Shown piece after piece: positions 53,526-62,617 of a stretch of DNA of 64,000 bases (within the stretch, counting starts at the first letter, position 1; the number at the start of each line of letters is the position of its first letter). This stretch comes from Thiocapsa roseopersicina (lineage in GTDB: Bacteria; Pseudomonadota; Gammaproteobacteria; Chromatiales; Chromatiaceae). The position numbers and the translations under genes were made by a program. The stretch lies in NCBI RefSeq assembly GCF_900106925.1, contig NZ_FNNZ01000008.1:62001-126000 (forward strand), written 5' to 3'. A model generated the notes under the pieces. That model did not search any database. It was not told where the DNA came from and worked only from the letters and a program-made list of their open reading frames with translations.

Positions 53526-54487
53526 GCTCCGACCTCCAGGATGACGTGACTCAAGAGCCCGAGCAGCGACAAAAGCAAAGCGAGATTGAGAAAAGCCGGG
53601 ACACGGAACAGGCGCATCTTGGCCAAGACCGTCTCGGCCACCGCCAAGGCAGCCCCGAGCAGCGCCAGCTTTAGCAGGATGGCACCAAAGCCGATCGCCA
53701 GCGACACGGGGGTCGGATCCGTCGCGATCCCCCAGGGAAAGAAGATGTTGGCGACCAGCACACCGTAAAGCAGGAGCTTGATCTGAGCGGCCAACTCCAT
53801 CAGAGCCAGATGCCGACCCGAGTATTCGAGCACCATGGCCTCGTGGACCATGGTCAGCTCCAGGTGGGTCGTCGGATTGTCGACCGGGATGCGGCCGGTC
53901 TCGGCGAGCGCCACCAGCGTCAGCCCGGCAAAAGCGAAGAGATAGGAGGGGCGCAGGACGAAGGCATCGCCCAGATGATGCGCGATGACGCTGCCCAGAT
54001 TGGTGCTGTGGGCGGTCATGGCCAGGGTGAAGACCGCCATCAGCATCGCCGGCTCGGCCAGGGCGGAGATCATCATCTCGCGCGAGGCGCCCATGCCGCC
54101 GAAGGCCGTCCCCACGTCCATGCCGGCAAGGGCCAAAAAGACCCGTGCCAGCGCCAACAGCCCGACCAGGACGATGATGTCGGCGACCACCGCGGTCGGC
54201 AGATCGATGGTCAGAAGCGGCACCGTCGCCGCCGCCAGCCAGGTGGCGACGAACACCACGGAGGGTGCGGCGCGAAAGAGCGGCGAGGCGGTATGGGCAA
54301 CCCGGGCCTCCTTGAAGAGCAGCTTGCGCAGCTCGCGATAGGGTTGGAAGACCGAGGCCCCGCGCCGGTTCTGCAGGCGGGCCTTGACCTTGCGGACCCA
54401 GCCCACCAGGAGCGGGGCAAGCGCCGGAAACAGGAGCGCCTGCAAGAGTGCGAGCAGCCAGGCGGATGGGGTGAGGATGTCGGCCAT
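53522..54487 (-). CDS. hyfC: HyfC-like (NuoH family) membrane subunit
   Basis: A 321-residue NuoH-type subunit that joins the membrane arm to the peripheral subunits. Seen are the KARLQNRRGASVFQPYRELRKLLFKE cytoplasmic loop, ETGRIPVDNPTTHLELTMVHEAMVLEYSG with conserved acidic residues, and about eight helices. The start lies 20 bases from the repeat at 54507-54700, which separates it from hyfB. Confidence 0.9.
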   Translation of the reverse strand: MADILTPSAWLLALLQALLFPALAPLLVGWVRKVKARLQNRRGASVFQPYRELRKLLFKEARVAHTASPLFRAAPSVVFVATWLAAATVPLLTIDLPTAVVADIIVLVGLLALARVFLALAGMDVGTAFGGMGASREMMISALAEPAMLMAVFTLAMTAHSTNLGSVIAHHLGDAFVLRPSYLFAFAGLTLVALAETGRIPVDNPTTHLELTMVHEAMVLEYSGRHLALMELAAQIKLLLYGVLVANIFFPWGIATDPTPVSLAIGFGAILLKLALLGAALAVAETVLAKMRLFRVPAFLNLALLLSLLGLLSHVILEVGA

Positions 54488-54506
54488 CGGATTCAGCGCT
54501 TCATCA

Positions 54507-54700
54507 TTAAACCGCGCCCGGTGCGGTATGCGTCGTTTGTTGGAGTGGCTTGGCCGCTCCAGCTTCGACGACTGTCGGAGCTGGCGCGGTTTAAAGTATT
54601 CAAAAATATTCGATTTAAACCGCGTCTCACCGAGACCGAGGACATCTCCAGATCAAAACGCAACATGAAAACGACGCATGTCGCTCTGGACGCGGTTTAA
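54507..54700 (-). repeat. Paired-palindrome intergenic repeat, copy 3 (inverted relative to copies 1 and 2)
   Basis: Unit 1 at 54507-54594 is a diverged reverse complement of unit B of copies 1 and 2 (TTAAACCGCGCCCGG, then GCGGTATGCG). Unit 2 at 54615-54700 corresponds to reversed unit A (ends GTCGCTCTGGACGCGGTTTAA-like). The 20-base spacer is AT-rich (AAAAATATT). It occupies almost the full hyfB-hyfC gap. Confidence 0.9.
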
Positions 54701-54706
54701 GTCCGC

Positions 54707-56722
54707 TCACGCGGAGACGATCCACAGCAAGACCAGCAACGTCAGCAGGGTCCACCCGAGATAGGCGCGGACGTTGCCCGACTGCAGACGAACCACGCGT
54801 CGCGCCGCCGTCTCGACCAGACCTGCCAGTGGCAGATAGAGTGCGTCCCAGCTGCGGTCGCCGATCTTGATCTGATGGCGCATTCCGCCGTCGTCGCGCG
54901 GGACCTGCGCCTCCTCCACCCTGAACAGCAGCGCGAAGACCCGTCGAATCGGTTGGGCGAAGGCGGTTGCGGTGTACTGCATCCGCGCCGTCGGCGGTGC
55001 GAAGCCGCAGTCCCAGGCATCGCAGCGGCGCACCCGGCGCAAGCCGACACGACGCAGTCCCCAGACCACGAAAACGGCGATGGCGATGAGCAGCAAAGTC
55101 ACCAGAGGCGCGCTGTAGCTGGCCGTTTCGAACGCATCGGGCACCAGCCAGAGCCAGCCTCGGCTACCCGCGTCGGGTAGCCCGCCGCCGAGGAGCTGAC
55201 GCGGGACGGCGTCGATCAGACCGATGACCAGGGTCGGAAACAGACCCAGCAGAACACAGAGTACGGCCAACAGACCCTGTCCGGCACGGATCCCCCAAGG
55301 GCCGGGCCGGGCGCGGCGCACATGCCGACTGCGCGCCTGACCGAGAAAAGCGATGCCGTAAACCTTCACGAAGGTCGCCGCCACCAGTGCGCCGGTGAGC
55401 GCCAGCACGGCGGTCGCGATCGGGATGAGGCTGCGCATGACGCCGCTGTCGAGCTGCCAGGCCTGCAGGGCGGCCTGAAAGGTCAGCCATTCGGAGACGA
55501 AGCCGTTGAAGGGCGGCAGCGCCGCGATCGACAGGCAGCCGATCAGGAAGAAGAGCCCCGTCCAAGGCATGCGCCGCAGCAGACCGCCCATCTGCTCCAG
55601 GTCCCGCTCGTGGGTGCTATGCAGGATGGAACCGGCGCCCAGGAAGAGCAGACCCTTGAAGAGTGCGTGATTCAGCGCGTGATAGAGCGCCGCGACGAAG
55701 GCGAGCGCACCCGGCAACGGATGGCCGGTGTCGATGAAGATCAGCGCCAAGCCCAGCGCGATGAAGACGATGCCCAGATTCTCGACGGATGAATAGGCCA
55801 GCAGACGCTTCAGATCGGTCTGCATCAGGGCAAAGAGCGCGCCCGTGAGCGCCGAGAGGCTGCCGATCGCCAGCACCGCCATACCCCAGGTCCACTGGAC
55901 ATCGCCGATCAGATCGAAGACCAGGCGGATGAAGCCGTAGACCGCCACCTTGAGCATGACGCCGGACATCAGGGCCGAGATGTAAGACGGCGCGGACGGA
56001 TGGGCCTCGGGCAGCCAAGCATGCAGCGGCACCAGACCGGCCTTCATGCCGAAGCCAATGAAGACCAACCCGAACGCCACGCTGGCCCAAACCGACGACA
56101 GCTCGGCGGCCCGCATGGACGCAAAGGCGAAGCCGTCGCCGAAGGATGCCAGCACCCCGAACCCCAACAGGATGCTCAGGCCTCCCACATGGGCCATCAG
56201 GAGATAGAGAAAGGCCGCGCGTCGGTTGGCCGCCTGCTCATGCTGAAAGGCGACCAAGAAGTAGGACGCCAGCGACATGACCTCCCAGGCGATCATGAAG
56301 AGAAAGGCGTCGTCGGCCAGAACAACCAAGAGCATCCCGGCCAGGAAGAGCCCGGTGAAGCCGCCGAGCGCGACCAGCGAATCCCGGCCCTGCTCCAGAC
56401 CGCGCACGTAGGCCGGCCCGTAGAGTCCGATCGCGCTAGTCACCAGACCGATCAGGAGCAGGAAGAACCCGGCGAGTGCATCGATACGCACATGCCAGGG
56501 CAGCCAAGGCAGGCCCAAGGGCAAGGTCGCGGTCGCCGCGCCGCCCGACAACAAGGCGCCCAGTCCTGCCAGGATCGCAGCCACACCGCAGAGTCCGGTC
56601 AGCGGCATCGCCGCGAAGCGCACCACCTTGGGGAATCGCGCCGCCAGCAGCGAGACGGCGGCCGACCCGAGGGCGAGCGCCACCGCGATTCCGGCGATGG
56701 CCAAGGCGGTCTCGATCCTCAT
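54707..56722 (-). CDS. hyfB: HyfB-like proton-translocating antiporter subunit
   Basis: A 671-residue NuoL/N-type subunit, the length of E. coli HyfB. About 14-16 helices, with MIAWEVMSLASYFLVAF, the GFGMKAGLVPLHAWLPEAHPSAPSYISALMSG block, LLAYSSVENLGIVF and the LYHALNHALFKGLLFL segment. The C-terminal CDAWDCGF stretch followed by MQYTATAFAQPIRRVF is typical of HyfB. Its start overlaps the stop of the XRE regulator gene (ATGA). Confidence 0.92.
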   Translation of the reverse strand: MRIETALAIAGIAVALALGSAAVSLLAARFPKVVRFAAMPLTGLCGVAAILAGLGALLSGGAATATLPLGLPWLPWHVRIDALAGFFLLLIGLVTSAIGLYGPAYVRGLEQGRDSLVALGGFTGLFLAGMLLVVLADDAFLFMIAWEVMSLASYFLVAFQHEQAANRRAAFLYLLMAHVGGLSILLGFGVLASFGDGFAFASMRAAELSSVWASVAFGLVFIGFGMKAGLVPLHAWLPEAHPSAPSYISALMSGVMLKVAVYGFIRLVFDLIGDVQWTWGMAVLAIGSLSALTGALFALMQTDLKRLLAYSSVENLGIVFIALGLALIFIDTGHPLPGALAFVAALYHALNHALFKGLLFLGAGSILHSTHERDLEQMGGLLRRMPWTGLFFLIGCLSIAALPPFNGFVSEWLTFQAALQAWQLDSGVMRSLIPIATAVLALTGALVAATFVKVYGIAFLGQARSRHVRRARPGPWGIRAGQGLLAVLCVLLGLFPTLVIGLIDAVPRQLLGGGLPDAGSRGWLWLVPDAFETASYSAPLVTLLLIAIAVFVVWGLRRVGLRRVRRCDAWDCGFAPPTARMQYTATAFAQPIRRVFALLFRVEEAQVPRDDGGMRHQIKIGDRSWDALYLPLAGLVETAARRVVRLQSGNVRAYLGWTLLTLLVLLWIVSA

Positions 56723-57000
56723 GGCGTCGCGTCGGGCCCGTTCGCCTCGGAGTCGGTCCGCTTGAGCCGGACACCGCGCCCGCCGCCCGCGCTGACCTGA
56801 GCATCGCCGATCAGCTCGATGCCGGCCCGATCGAGGGCCTCGATCAGCTTCATGACCGAATCCAGGTTGCCGCGGACTTGACCGTCACTGGCCTCCATCC
56901 GTTGAATGGTCGGCACGGACAGCCCGGCAGCCTCGGCCAAACGTCTTTGGTCGAGCCCCAGCAGGGCGCGCGCGGCACGGATCTGAGCGGCAGTGACCAT
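56719..57000 (-). CDS. XRE-family HTH regulator, first gene of the hyf-like operon
   Basis: A 93-residue protein with one Cro/cI-type helix-turn-helix (ARALLGLDQRRLAEAAGLSVPTIQRMEAS, then LIEALDRAGIELI) and a short basic tail. It is translationally coupled to hyfB by a four-base overlap, which is unusual for a regulator and implies it controls, or titrates with, the complex. A perfect palindrome, ATGTCTCAGACAT at 56999-57011, overlaps its start codon and is a candidate autoregulatory site. Confidence 0.85.
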   Translation of the reverse strand: MVTAAQIRAARALLGLDQRRLAEAAGLSVPTIQRMEASDGQVRGNLDSVMKLIEALDRAGIELIGDAQVSAGGGRGVRLKRTDSEANGPDATP

Positions 57001-57008
57001 GTCTCAGA

Positions 57009-57063
57009 CATCACTAGTTATGTTTAGGTGATGATTTTATGGCGCGGAGAAATCATTTGGCAA
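57009..57063 (-). promoter_or_regulatory. Promoter and candidate operator of the XRE-hyf operon
   Basis: On the minus strand, TTGCCA (57058-57063) and TAAAAT (57034-57039) are 18 bases apart and lie about 35 bases before the XRE start. An inverted pair CATCAC-N13-GTGATG (57009-57033) lies between the -10 and the start codon. Confidence 0.5.
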
Positions 57064-57071
57064 GGTGTCAT

Positions 57072-57266
57072 CTAAACCGCGTTCCAGAGCGAGATGCAAA
57101 TTTTCGAGTGGTTTCGACGTTTGGTATATCCGCGGCTCTTAGCGGGGACGCGGTTTAAAATGATTTATTTTTTAATATCTTAAACCGCGCCGGCTCCAGC
57201 GGTCGTCAAGTCTGCCGGGGCCGATCCCATCCAAAAACATCGCATACCGCGCCGGGCGCGGTTTAA
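57072..57266 (+). repeat. Paired-palindrome intergenic repeat, copy 2
   Basis: Unit A 57072-57158, a 21-base AT-rich spacer (TTATTTTTTAATAT), and unit B 57180-57266. Sequence and order match copy 1 at 24757-24948 along the whole length, with scattered substitutions. It lies in the divergent gap between the XRE regulator and yebG; unlike other copies it leaves both promoters outside. Confidence 0.93.
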
Positions 57267-57320
57267 TGTTTCGAGCGGTTCGGCGCCCGGCCCCTCGCGC
57301 CGACGGTCTCGCGTGCATGG

Positions 57321-57342
57321 CTGTCTTTTTAGACAGTATACT
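57321..57342 (+). promoter_or_regulatory. LexA box and -10 element of yebG
   Basis: CTGTCTTTTTAGACAG (57321-57336) matches the gammaproteobacterial LexA consensus CTGT-N8-ACAG exactly. It directly abuts a TATACT -10 hexamer at 57337-57342, so bound LexA would block the promoter. Confidence 0.8.
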
Positions 57343-57398
57343 GTCCGCTCGAGCCCTCGCGCGGGGCATTACCACAGCCGACCCTGGAGCCCAAGACC

Positions 57399-57734
57399 GT
57401 GATCGAGATCGAATACGTCGTCAGAGACCAGAAGGGAGCCGAACGCTTGCGTACGACCGACAAAAAGACCGCCGACGCCTATGATAAAGCACTCGAAAGC
57501 GCGGAGCGTCTCGCCGATCTCCTGCGCCACGACAAGATCCTGCCTGATTTGCCCGAGAGCGATCTCGAGGAGCTGACTATCTATCTCGCGCGCAATGCCA
57601 AGACGGTCGAGCGCATCCTCAAGGGCAAGTCGGCCGAGATCGAGACCACCGAAACCGAGAAGGGCGACAGCGAGACGGACGCGGAGCTACCCGAGGCGAC
57701 GTCCAAGGTCGCACCTCTGCGGGCCGCGAGCTGA
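57399..57734 (+). CDS. yebG: YebG family SOS-response protein
   Basis: A 111-residue small acidic protein of the YebG family, induced by DNA damage; molecular role unknown. Family features are IEIEYVVRDQKG, the TDKKTADAYDKALESAERLADLL helix and LARNAKTVERILKG, then an acidic Glu/Thr-rich tail. The GTG at 57399 is preceded by GGAG. A LexA box lies about 65 bases upstream. Confidence 0.9.
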   Translation: MIEIEYVVRDQKGAERLRTTDKKTADAYDKALESAERLADLLRHDKILPDLPESDLEELTIYLARNAKTVERILKGKSAEIETTETEKGDSETDAELPEATSKVAPLRAAS

Positions 57735-58004
57735 GCCCCACGCCGATCCCGAGAGGCTCGCTCGGGCGAGGACGCGCGATAACCGGCGTGTGCGATGCGC
57801 CGAAAAATCAATGCGTGCCGAGGCGATCCCGTATAGCGTTTCGCCGAACGGCTGGGCGCAGGGAACTCTCGACGGTCGATCCGTCAAAGACGGCGAGCCT
57901 CGCGCCGGGATCGCGGCGATGCAACTCGCCCGGTCGCTCGGAACCCGTTCGTCCTGCTCGCCCCGACACTCTGTCCCCAATCCATCGACTCGGAGACCTT
58001 GCCC

Positions 58005-58574
58005 ATGAAGCTCATCGCACGCTTGGCCGCAGCTTCCGCCATCCTCGCCGCCACCACGCTCAGCGCCGAGACACCGCCGAATCCGAATGCTGCGGAGGCC
58101 AAGGCCATCGTAAAGGAGTTCGCCACGACCCTGCAGGGCGAGCTGCAGGCCGCCATCAAGGATGGCGGGCCGACCAATGCCATCGCGGTCTGCCAAGAGC
58201 GCGCACCCGCCATCGCGGCCGACCTCTCGGAGAGCTCCGGTTGGCAGGTCGGTCGAACTAGTCTCAAGACCCGCAATAGCGACAACGCGCCGGATGCCTG
58301 GGAGCAGAAGATCCTCGCGGACTTCGACGCCCGTCGCGCCGCCGGGGAAGACGTGCAACCCATGGCCTATGCCGAGGCCGTCGAGACCGCCGACGGCAAG
58401 ACCTTTCGCTTCATGAAGGCGATCCCGACCGGCGAGGTCTGCCTCGCCTGCCATGGCAGCGACATCACGCCGGAGGTCGCGGCAGCGATCGATGAGCGCT
58501 ATCCTGACGACATGGCACGCGGCTACAGCCTCGGCGACGTCCGAGGTGCATTCAGCCTGTCTAAGCCGCTCTGA
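58005..58574 (+). CDS. DUF3365 (Tll0287-like) c-type haem protein
   Basis: A 189-residue periplasmic protein with a signal peptide (1-21) and one haem c attachment motif, CLACH at 146-150. Members of this domain family are small haem-containing sensors or electron carriers, often fused to signalling domains; this one stands alone. GGAG at 57992-57995 supports the ATG at 58005. It begins the same-strand run of genes to 61677, with separate spacing. Confidence 0.85.
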   Translation: MKLIARLAAASAILAATTLSAETPPNPNAAEAKAIVKEFATTLQGELQAAIKDGGPTNAIAVCQERAPAIAADLSESSGWQVGRTSLKTRNSDNAPDAWEQKILADFDARRAAGEDVQPMAYAEAVETADGKTFRFMKAIPTGEVCLACHGSDITPEVAAAIDERYPDDMARGYSLGDVRGAFSLSKPL

Positions 58575-58658
58575 CCTTACTTCGCCGGGCGCCCTGCCCG
58601 GGCGATCGCCCGAGCATCGCTCCGGGGTCTGCCCCGATCCACCAACGTGACATCAGCC

Positions 58659-59249
58659 ATGGCAGAGGAACGGTTCGATCTCAGCTACAAGGGCGATCTT
58701 GTGCCCGGAGCCGATCCGGCGCGGGCGCGCGAGCGCCTGACGGCGCTCTTCAAGCTCAGCGAGGCTGGTGCCGAGCGCCTCTTCACCGGTCGGCCGGTGA
58801 TCGTCAAGCGCAACGCGGATGCCGCGACCGCGGCACGCTTCACCGAGGTCTTCGAGCAAGCCGGCGCCCTCCTGACGGTGACGCCGCTGGACACGCTTCT
58901 GGACACAGATGCGCTATCGCCGACATCCGGCAACACGACCGATGCCGCATCCGCTGCGCACCGCAACCCACCCTCGCCGCCGGAATCATCCGACGACAGC
59001 GGCATCGACACCCCGCCCCTGGCGCTGGCCACCACCCAAGACGACTTTCTCGAACCCACACGTACGGTTAACATAGCGGCCTTCGACACGGGCGAGCTGA
59101 GCCTCGTCTCGGGCCAGGACTGGAGCCTGGCTGACTGCGAGCCGCCGCCCACGCCGATCCCGATTCCCGACATCGACTATCTCTCGCTCGCCGAGATGGA
59201 GCCGCCGACCGAGCGTCCTCGGAGCGAGATTAAAGCGCCGCCCGACTGA
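58659..59249 (+). CDS. Hypothetical protein with acidic, Pro-rich tail
   Basis: About 196 residues. The first 65 residues form a compact alpha/beta module (FDLSYKGDLVPGADPARARERLTALFKLSEAGAERLFTGRPVIVKRN) that recurs at the N-terminus of uncharacterised gammaproteobacterial proteins. The rest is low-complexity, Asp/Thr/Pro-rich and probably disordered (PPPTPIPIPDIDYL). No signal peptide or membrane helix. A GTG at 58647 is an alternative start. Confidence 0.65.
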   Translation: MAEERFDLSYKGDLVPGADPARARERLTALFKLSEAGAERLFTGRPVIVKRNADAATAARFTEVFEQAGALLTVTPLDTLLDTDALSPTSGNTTDAASAAHRNPPSPPESSDDSGIDTPPLALATTQDDFLEPTRTVNIAAFDTGELSLVSGQDWSLADCEPPPTPIPIPDIDYLSLAEMEPPTERPRSEIKAPPD

Positions 59250-59271
59250 CGCATCAACCTATGAGCAGAGT

Positions 59272-60465
59272 ATGAGCACGGACTTGGACCATATCGTCAT
59301 CGGCGCCGGCATCAGCGGCTTGGGTGCCGCCCATTTCGCCGCTCGCCGCGGTCGCCGGACGCTTGTGCTGGAGTCCTCCGAGCGTGTCGGGGGCTGCATC
59401 AACAGCCAGACCTTTCCGGAGCTCGGCGGCTTCTGGACCGAGGCCGGCGGTCACACCTGCTTCAACAGCTACGGCAATCTTCTGTCGATCCTGGACGATC
59501 TCGGATTGACCCGACACGTTCAGCCCAAGGGGAAGGTCGGCTATCTTCTCTGGAAAGGCGGGCAGCGCGGCTCGATCCTCTCGGCGCTGCACCTCTGGGA
59601 GGCAATGCGCTCGATCCCGAAGATCTTCTCCGCCCCCAAGGAAGGACGCAGCGTCTCCGCCTATTACGGCGACGTGCTCGGACAACGCAACTACCGTGAC
59701 CTGCTGCGTCACGCCTTTCAGGCCGTGATCTGCCAACCGGCCGACGACTACCCCGCCGAGGCCCTGTTTCGTCGCAAACCGCGCCGCAAGGACGTCATCA
59801 AGGCGTTCACCTTCTCGACCGGACTCTCCGCCATCCCGGCGGCGATCGCCGCGCAGAAGGGGCTCGAGGTCCGCACCGGACAACAGATCTCCGCCATCGA
59901 GCGCAACGGCGACGGCTTTCGCGTCACGACCGGCGGGGAGACTTTGAGCTGCGGCTCGCTCACCCTCGCCGTTCCGCCCGATGTCGCCACCGCGCTGATG
60001 CCGGCCGGATTCGACGCCGCACGTGCCGCAATCACCGATATCGGCGTGGCCGAGATCGAGACTCTGGTCTTGGCCTTCCGCACCTCGGACCTGGGGCTCA
60101 AACCCATTGCGGGTCTGATCGCGGTGGACGAAGCCTTCTACTCGGCCGTCTCGCGCGACTTCCTTGCCGACCCGAGCTACCGCGGATTCGCCTTCCACTT
60201 CCGACCCGGCGTGCTGAGCGAGCAGGCCCAGATCGAGCGAGCCTGTCTCGCGCTGGGCACCACGCCGCGCCACATCGCGGCGCAGGCGCGGGTCCGCAAT
60301 CGCTTGCCTGCCCTGCGCACGGGCCATACCGCGCGGGTACGACGGCTCGACGAGACCCTTGCCGGGACGCGGCTCGCCGTCACCGGAAACTGGTTCCTCG
60401 GCGTCTCCATCGAGGACGCCCTGACACGCAGCCGCAGCGAGTCCGATCGACTCTTCGCGGCATAA
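59272..60465 (+). CDS. FAD-dependent oxidoreductase, amine-oxidase / protoporphyrinogen-oxidase-like
   Basis: A 397-residue flavoprotein with the Rossmann dinucleotide motif [20 protein letters not shown] at 8-27 and [13 protein letters not shown], the GG-doublet region of amine oxidases. [17 protein letters not shown] is the C-terminal FAD motif. It resembles HemY-type protoporphyrinogen oxidases but is shorter than the usual 450-470 residues, so substrate assignment is uncertain. CreA gene follows. Confidence 0.8.
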   Translation: MSTDLDHIVIGAGISGLGAAHFAARRGRRTLVLESSERVGGCINSQTFPELGGFWTEAGGHTCFNSYGNLLSILDDLGLTRHVQPKGKVGYLLWKGGQRGSILSALHLWEAMRSIPKIFSAPKEGRSVSAYYGDVLGQRNYRDLLRHAFQAVICQPADDYPAEALFRRKPRRKDVIKAFTFSTGLSAIPAAIAAQKGLEVRTGQQISAIERNGDGFRVTTGGETLSCGSLTLAVPPDVATALMPAGFDAARAAITDIGVAEIETLVLAFRTSDLGLKPIAGLIAVDEAFYSAVSRDFLADPSYRGFAFHFRPGVLSEQAQIERACLALGTTPRHIAAQARVRNRLPALRTGHTARVRRLDETLAGTRLAVTGNWFLGVSIEDALTRSRSESDRLFAA

Positions 60466-60496
60466 GGCAGATCGTCGCTCGGATCGAGATCGCACC

Positions 60497-60976
60497 ATGA
60501 AAAGACGCATCGCGCTCGGCCTGGTCTCGTTTCTCCTGATCGGCACGGCCGCCGCCGAGATCATCGGCAGTGTCGCCACCAAGTTCAAATGGATGGGTCC
60601 GAACGACAAGATCCTCGTCGAGGTCTTCGATGACGAGGCGATCCCGGGCGTGGCCTGTTATCTGAGTCGCGCCAAGACGGGCGGCGTGTCGGGTGCGGTC
60701 GGCGTCGCGGAGGACACCTCCGATGCGGCGATCCATTGCGTGCAGGTCGGTCCCATCACGCTGACCGACGACATTCGCGACGGCAAACAGGACGGCGACG
60801 AGGTCTTCAAGAAGCGCACCTCGCTACTATTCAAGAGCCTCCAGGTCGTGCGCTTCTACGATGCGCCCCGACAGACCTTGGTCTACTTGAGCTACAGCGA
60901 CAGGGTCATCGAAGGCTCGCCCAAGAACAGCATTACCGCCGTACCGATTCTGCCATGGGGCGGCCCCGAGCCATGA
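60497..60976 (+). CDS. creA: CreA family protein
   Basis: A 159-residue exported protein (signal peptide 1-20) with the CreA-domain sequence [43 protein letters not shown] and [16 protein letters not shown]. Two Cys in the mature chain are conserved in the family. Function is unknown although widespread in proteobacteria. Confidence 0.9.
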   Translation: MKRRIALGLVSFLLIGTAAAEIIGSVATKFKWMGPNDKILVEVFDDEAIPGVACYLSRAKTGGVSGAVGVAEDTSDAAIHCVQVGPITLTDDIRDGKQDGDEVFKKRTSLLFKSLQVVRFYDAPRQTLVYLSYSDRVIEGSPKNSITAVPILPWGGPEP

Positions 60977-61074
60977 GCTAAACGCTCGGTCTATTTTCCG
61001 TACCCGGTAAATATCGGCTCGCCGCACAGCACACTCGACCCGATCTCGAAGGAACGAAGGGGGAAGACAGCTCG

Positions 61075-61677
61075 ATGAAAAAACCCATCGCAGATGCGCA
61101 GGGGACCACGAAAAGGATCGCACTCTGCGGCAGCGAATCCGCTCCCGCAAGGCCGAGCCGAGTCGGCTGGTCCAATGCCGACATCCATCGATGCGGCCTT
61201 GCCGACGCCGAGCGGATCAACACGGCCATCGCGGCCGCCGTGAGCGGGATGCGAGAGGATGATTTCGAGCGTCGCACCCATTTTATCGGCGGTCGGTTCG
61301 AGAATCTTTACATCGAGCGTACACGCATCCCGGCCGTTCTACCGGTCCTGGATCAGGCACTCGCCTGTGCCGGCTTGGTCCTCGGGCGCGCGCCGGGGAC
61401 GCTGCGCTGCGGATTTTGGCTGAATCTCACGGGGCCGGGCCAAAGCACCTCCGAGCACACCCACGACGAGCACGACGAGATGCTCTCCGGCGTCTACTAC
61501 GTCGCGATCCCGCCGGACTCGGGCGATTTGATCCTCTACGACGGGCCATCGACGATTCACATCGAGCCCTGTGCCGGGACCTTCATCTTTTTCCCGCCGC
61601 ACCTCCCCCATGCCGTCGAGACCAATCGCAGTGCGTTGCCGCGTCTGTCGATCGGCATCAATATCGGCCCGCGCTGA
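61075..61677 (+). CDS. Putative 2OG-Fe(II) oxygenase
   Basis: A 200-residue protein with a cupin-like double-stranded beta-helix. The iron triad can be read as His128 (or His130) and Asp131 in STSEHTHDEHDE, and His179 in FFPPHLPHAVE; Arg190 would bind 2-oxoglutarate. The family (PF13759-like) is often called putative 2OG-Fe(II) oxygenase with unknown substrate. GAAGGGGGAAG precedes the start. Confidence 0.78.
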   Translation: MKKPIADAQGTTKRIALCGSESAPARPSRVGWSNADIHRCGLADAERINTAIAAAVSGMREDDFERRTHFIGGRFENLYIERTRIPAVLPVLDQALACAGLVLGRAPGTLRCGFWLNLTGPGQSTSEHTHDEHDEMLSGVYYVAIPPDSGDLILYDGPSTIHIEPCAGTFIFFPPHLPHAVETNRSALPRLSIGINIGPR

Positions 61678-61722
61678 AGATCGACCGGCCAGCACCGCCC
61701 TCGCCCGGGACCGGAGCCGGCC

Positions 61723-62148
61723 TCACATGGCACCGCTCAACTGCTGGCGCTCCTTGATCTCGCGCCGCTCCTGCGCCTCGACCGAGAGGGTCGCGACCGG
61801 ACGTGCTTCCAGGCGTGCCAGACCGATCGGCTCGCCGGTCTCCTCGCAGTAGCCGTAGCTTCCGTCCTCGATACGCACCAACGCCTCGTCGATCTTGTGG
61901 ACCAGCTTGCGACAACGGTCGCGGGTCCTTAGCTCAAGTGCTTGATCCGCCTCGCGGGTGGCGCGATCCACATCGTCGCCGACCTCGTGATGGGCACTGT
62001 CGCGTAAGCCGTCGAGCGTTCCTTGAGCCTCCTCCAGAAGCGCCTCGCGCCAGGCGAGCAGCTTGGTGCGAAAGTAGGCCAGCTGGCGCTCGCTCATGTA
62101 CTCCTCATCGGGACCGGGAGAATAGTCGGACCCTGGATCCTCAGCCAT
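61723..62148 (-). CDS. dksA: DksA/TraR-family RNA polymerase-binding protein without zinc ligands
   Basis: A 141-residue secondary-channel regulator that works with ppGpp. The coiled coil (about 20-95) ends in a tip with DDVDRATREADQALELRTRDR, carrying the DxxDxA-type Asp pair. Of the four Cys of the canonical zinc finger only the first remains: C101, T104, S122, A125 (CEETGEPIGLARLEARP, then TLSVEAQ). This is the C-T-S-A type that folds without zinc, like DksA2-type paralogues made during zinc starvation. A Zur-box-like site lies 34 bases upstream. Confidence 0.9.
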   Translation of the reverse strand: MAEDPGSDYSPGPDEEYMSERQLAYFRTKLLAWREALLEEAQGTLDGLRDSAHHEVGDDVDRATREADQALELRTRDRCRKLVHKIDEALVRIEDGSYGYCEETGEPIGLARLEARPVATLSVEAQERREIKERQQLSGAM

Positions 62149-62181
62149 AGGACACCCCCTCACCTTGACGCAGATCGAATA

Positions 62182-62196
62182 TGTAATAACATAACA
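62182..62196 (-). promoter_or_regulatory. Putative Zur box upstream of the dksA paralogue
   Basis: Read on the minus strand the site is TGTTATGTTATTACA, matching 12 of 14 defined positions of the gammaproteobacterial Zur core TGTTATA-N-TATAACA. It lies 34 bases before the start codon, in promoter position. Confidence 0.6.
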
Positions 62197-62595
62197 CGCC
62201 TTCGGCAACCTCCTTGAGTAGGCTAACCCGAACGCACTGTCGGCACCCGGACCATGCAACGCATCGGTCCCAACGCAACGCCGTGTTTGCGACCGAACGG
62301 CCGCAGATCTCGCCGGTGCCGCCCGAGGCGTGCATCGCGCGTCGTCCACGGCCTCAGCCGGTTAGACCGCCGGCAATCCAAGTGACCTCCGCTGAGCATC
62401 GCGTATTCGGGTGGCCTTCGGCAAGTCTATCGGAGGCAAGCCGGTCCGGGTCGCCGGTCCGGCCACCCAAAGCGCAAGCGGTCCACCGGGATGGTCGAGC
62501 CAAAACCGCCCTTGCGCAGCGTTGCGGCTGAATCGGCCTCCGCCTATGCACCGGAGCATGACGTTCCTGCAATCCCAAAGAGCTCGCGTTACTTA

Positions 62596-62617
62596 TGAAA
62601 TGTTATAACATAAATTC
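62596..62617 (+). promoter_or_regulatory. Putative Zur box upstream of the His-rich outer-membrane protein
   Basis: GAAATGTTATAACATAAATTC contains the perfect 12-base palindrome ATGTTATAACAT and matches about 11 of 14 core Zur positions. It ends just before the likely ribosome binding site (AGGGGGG) of the following gene. Confidence 0.5.
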
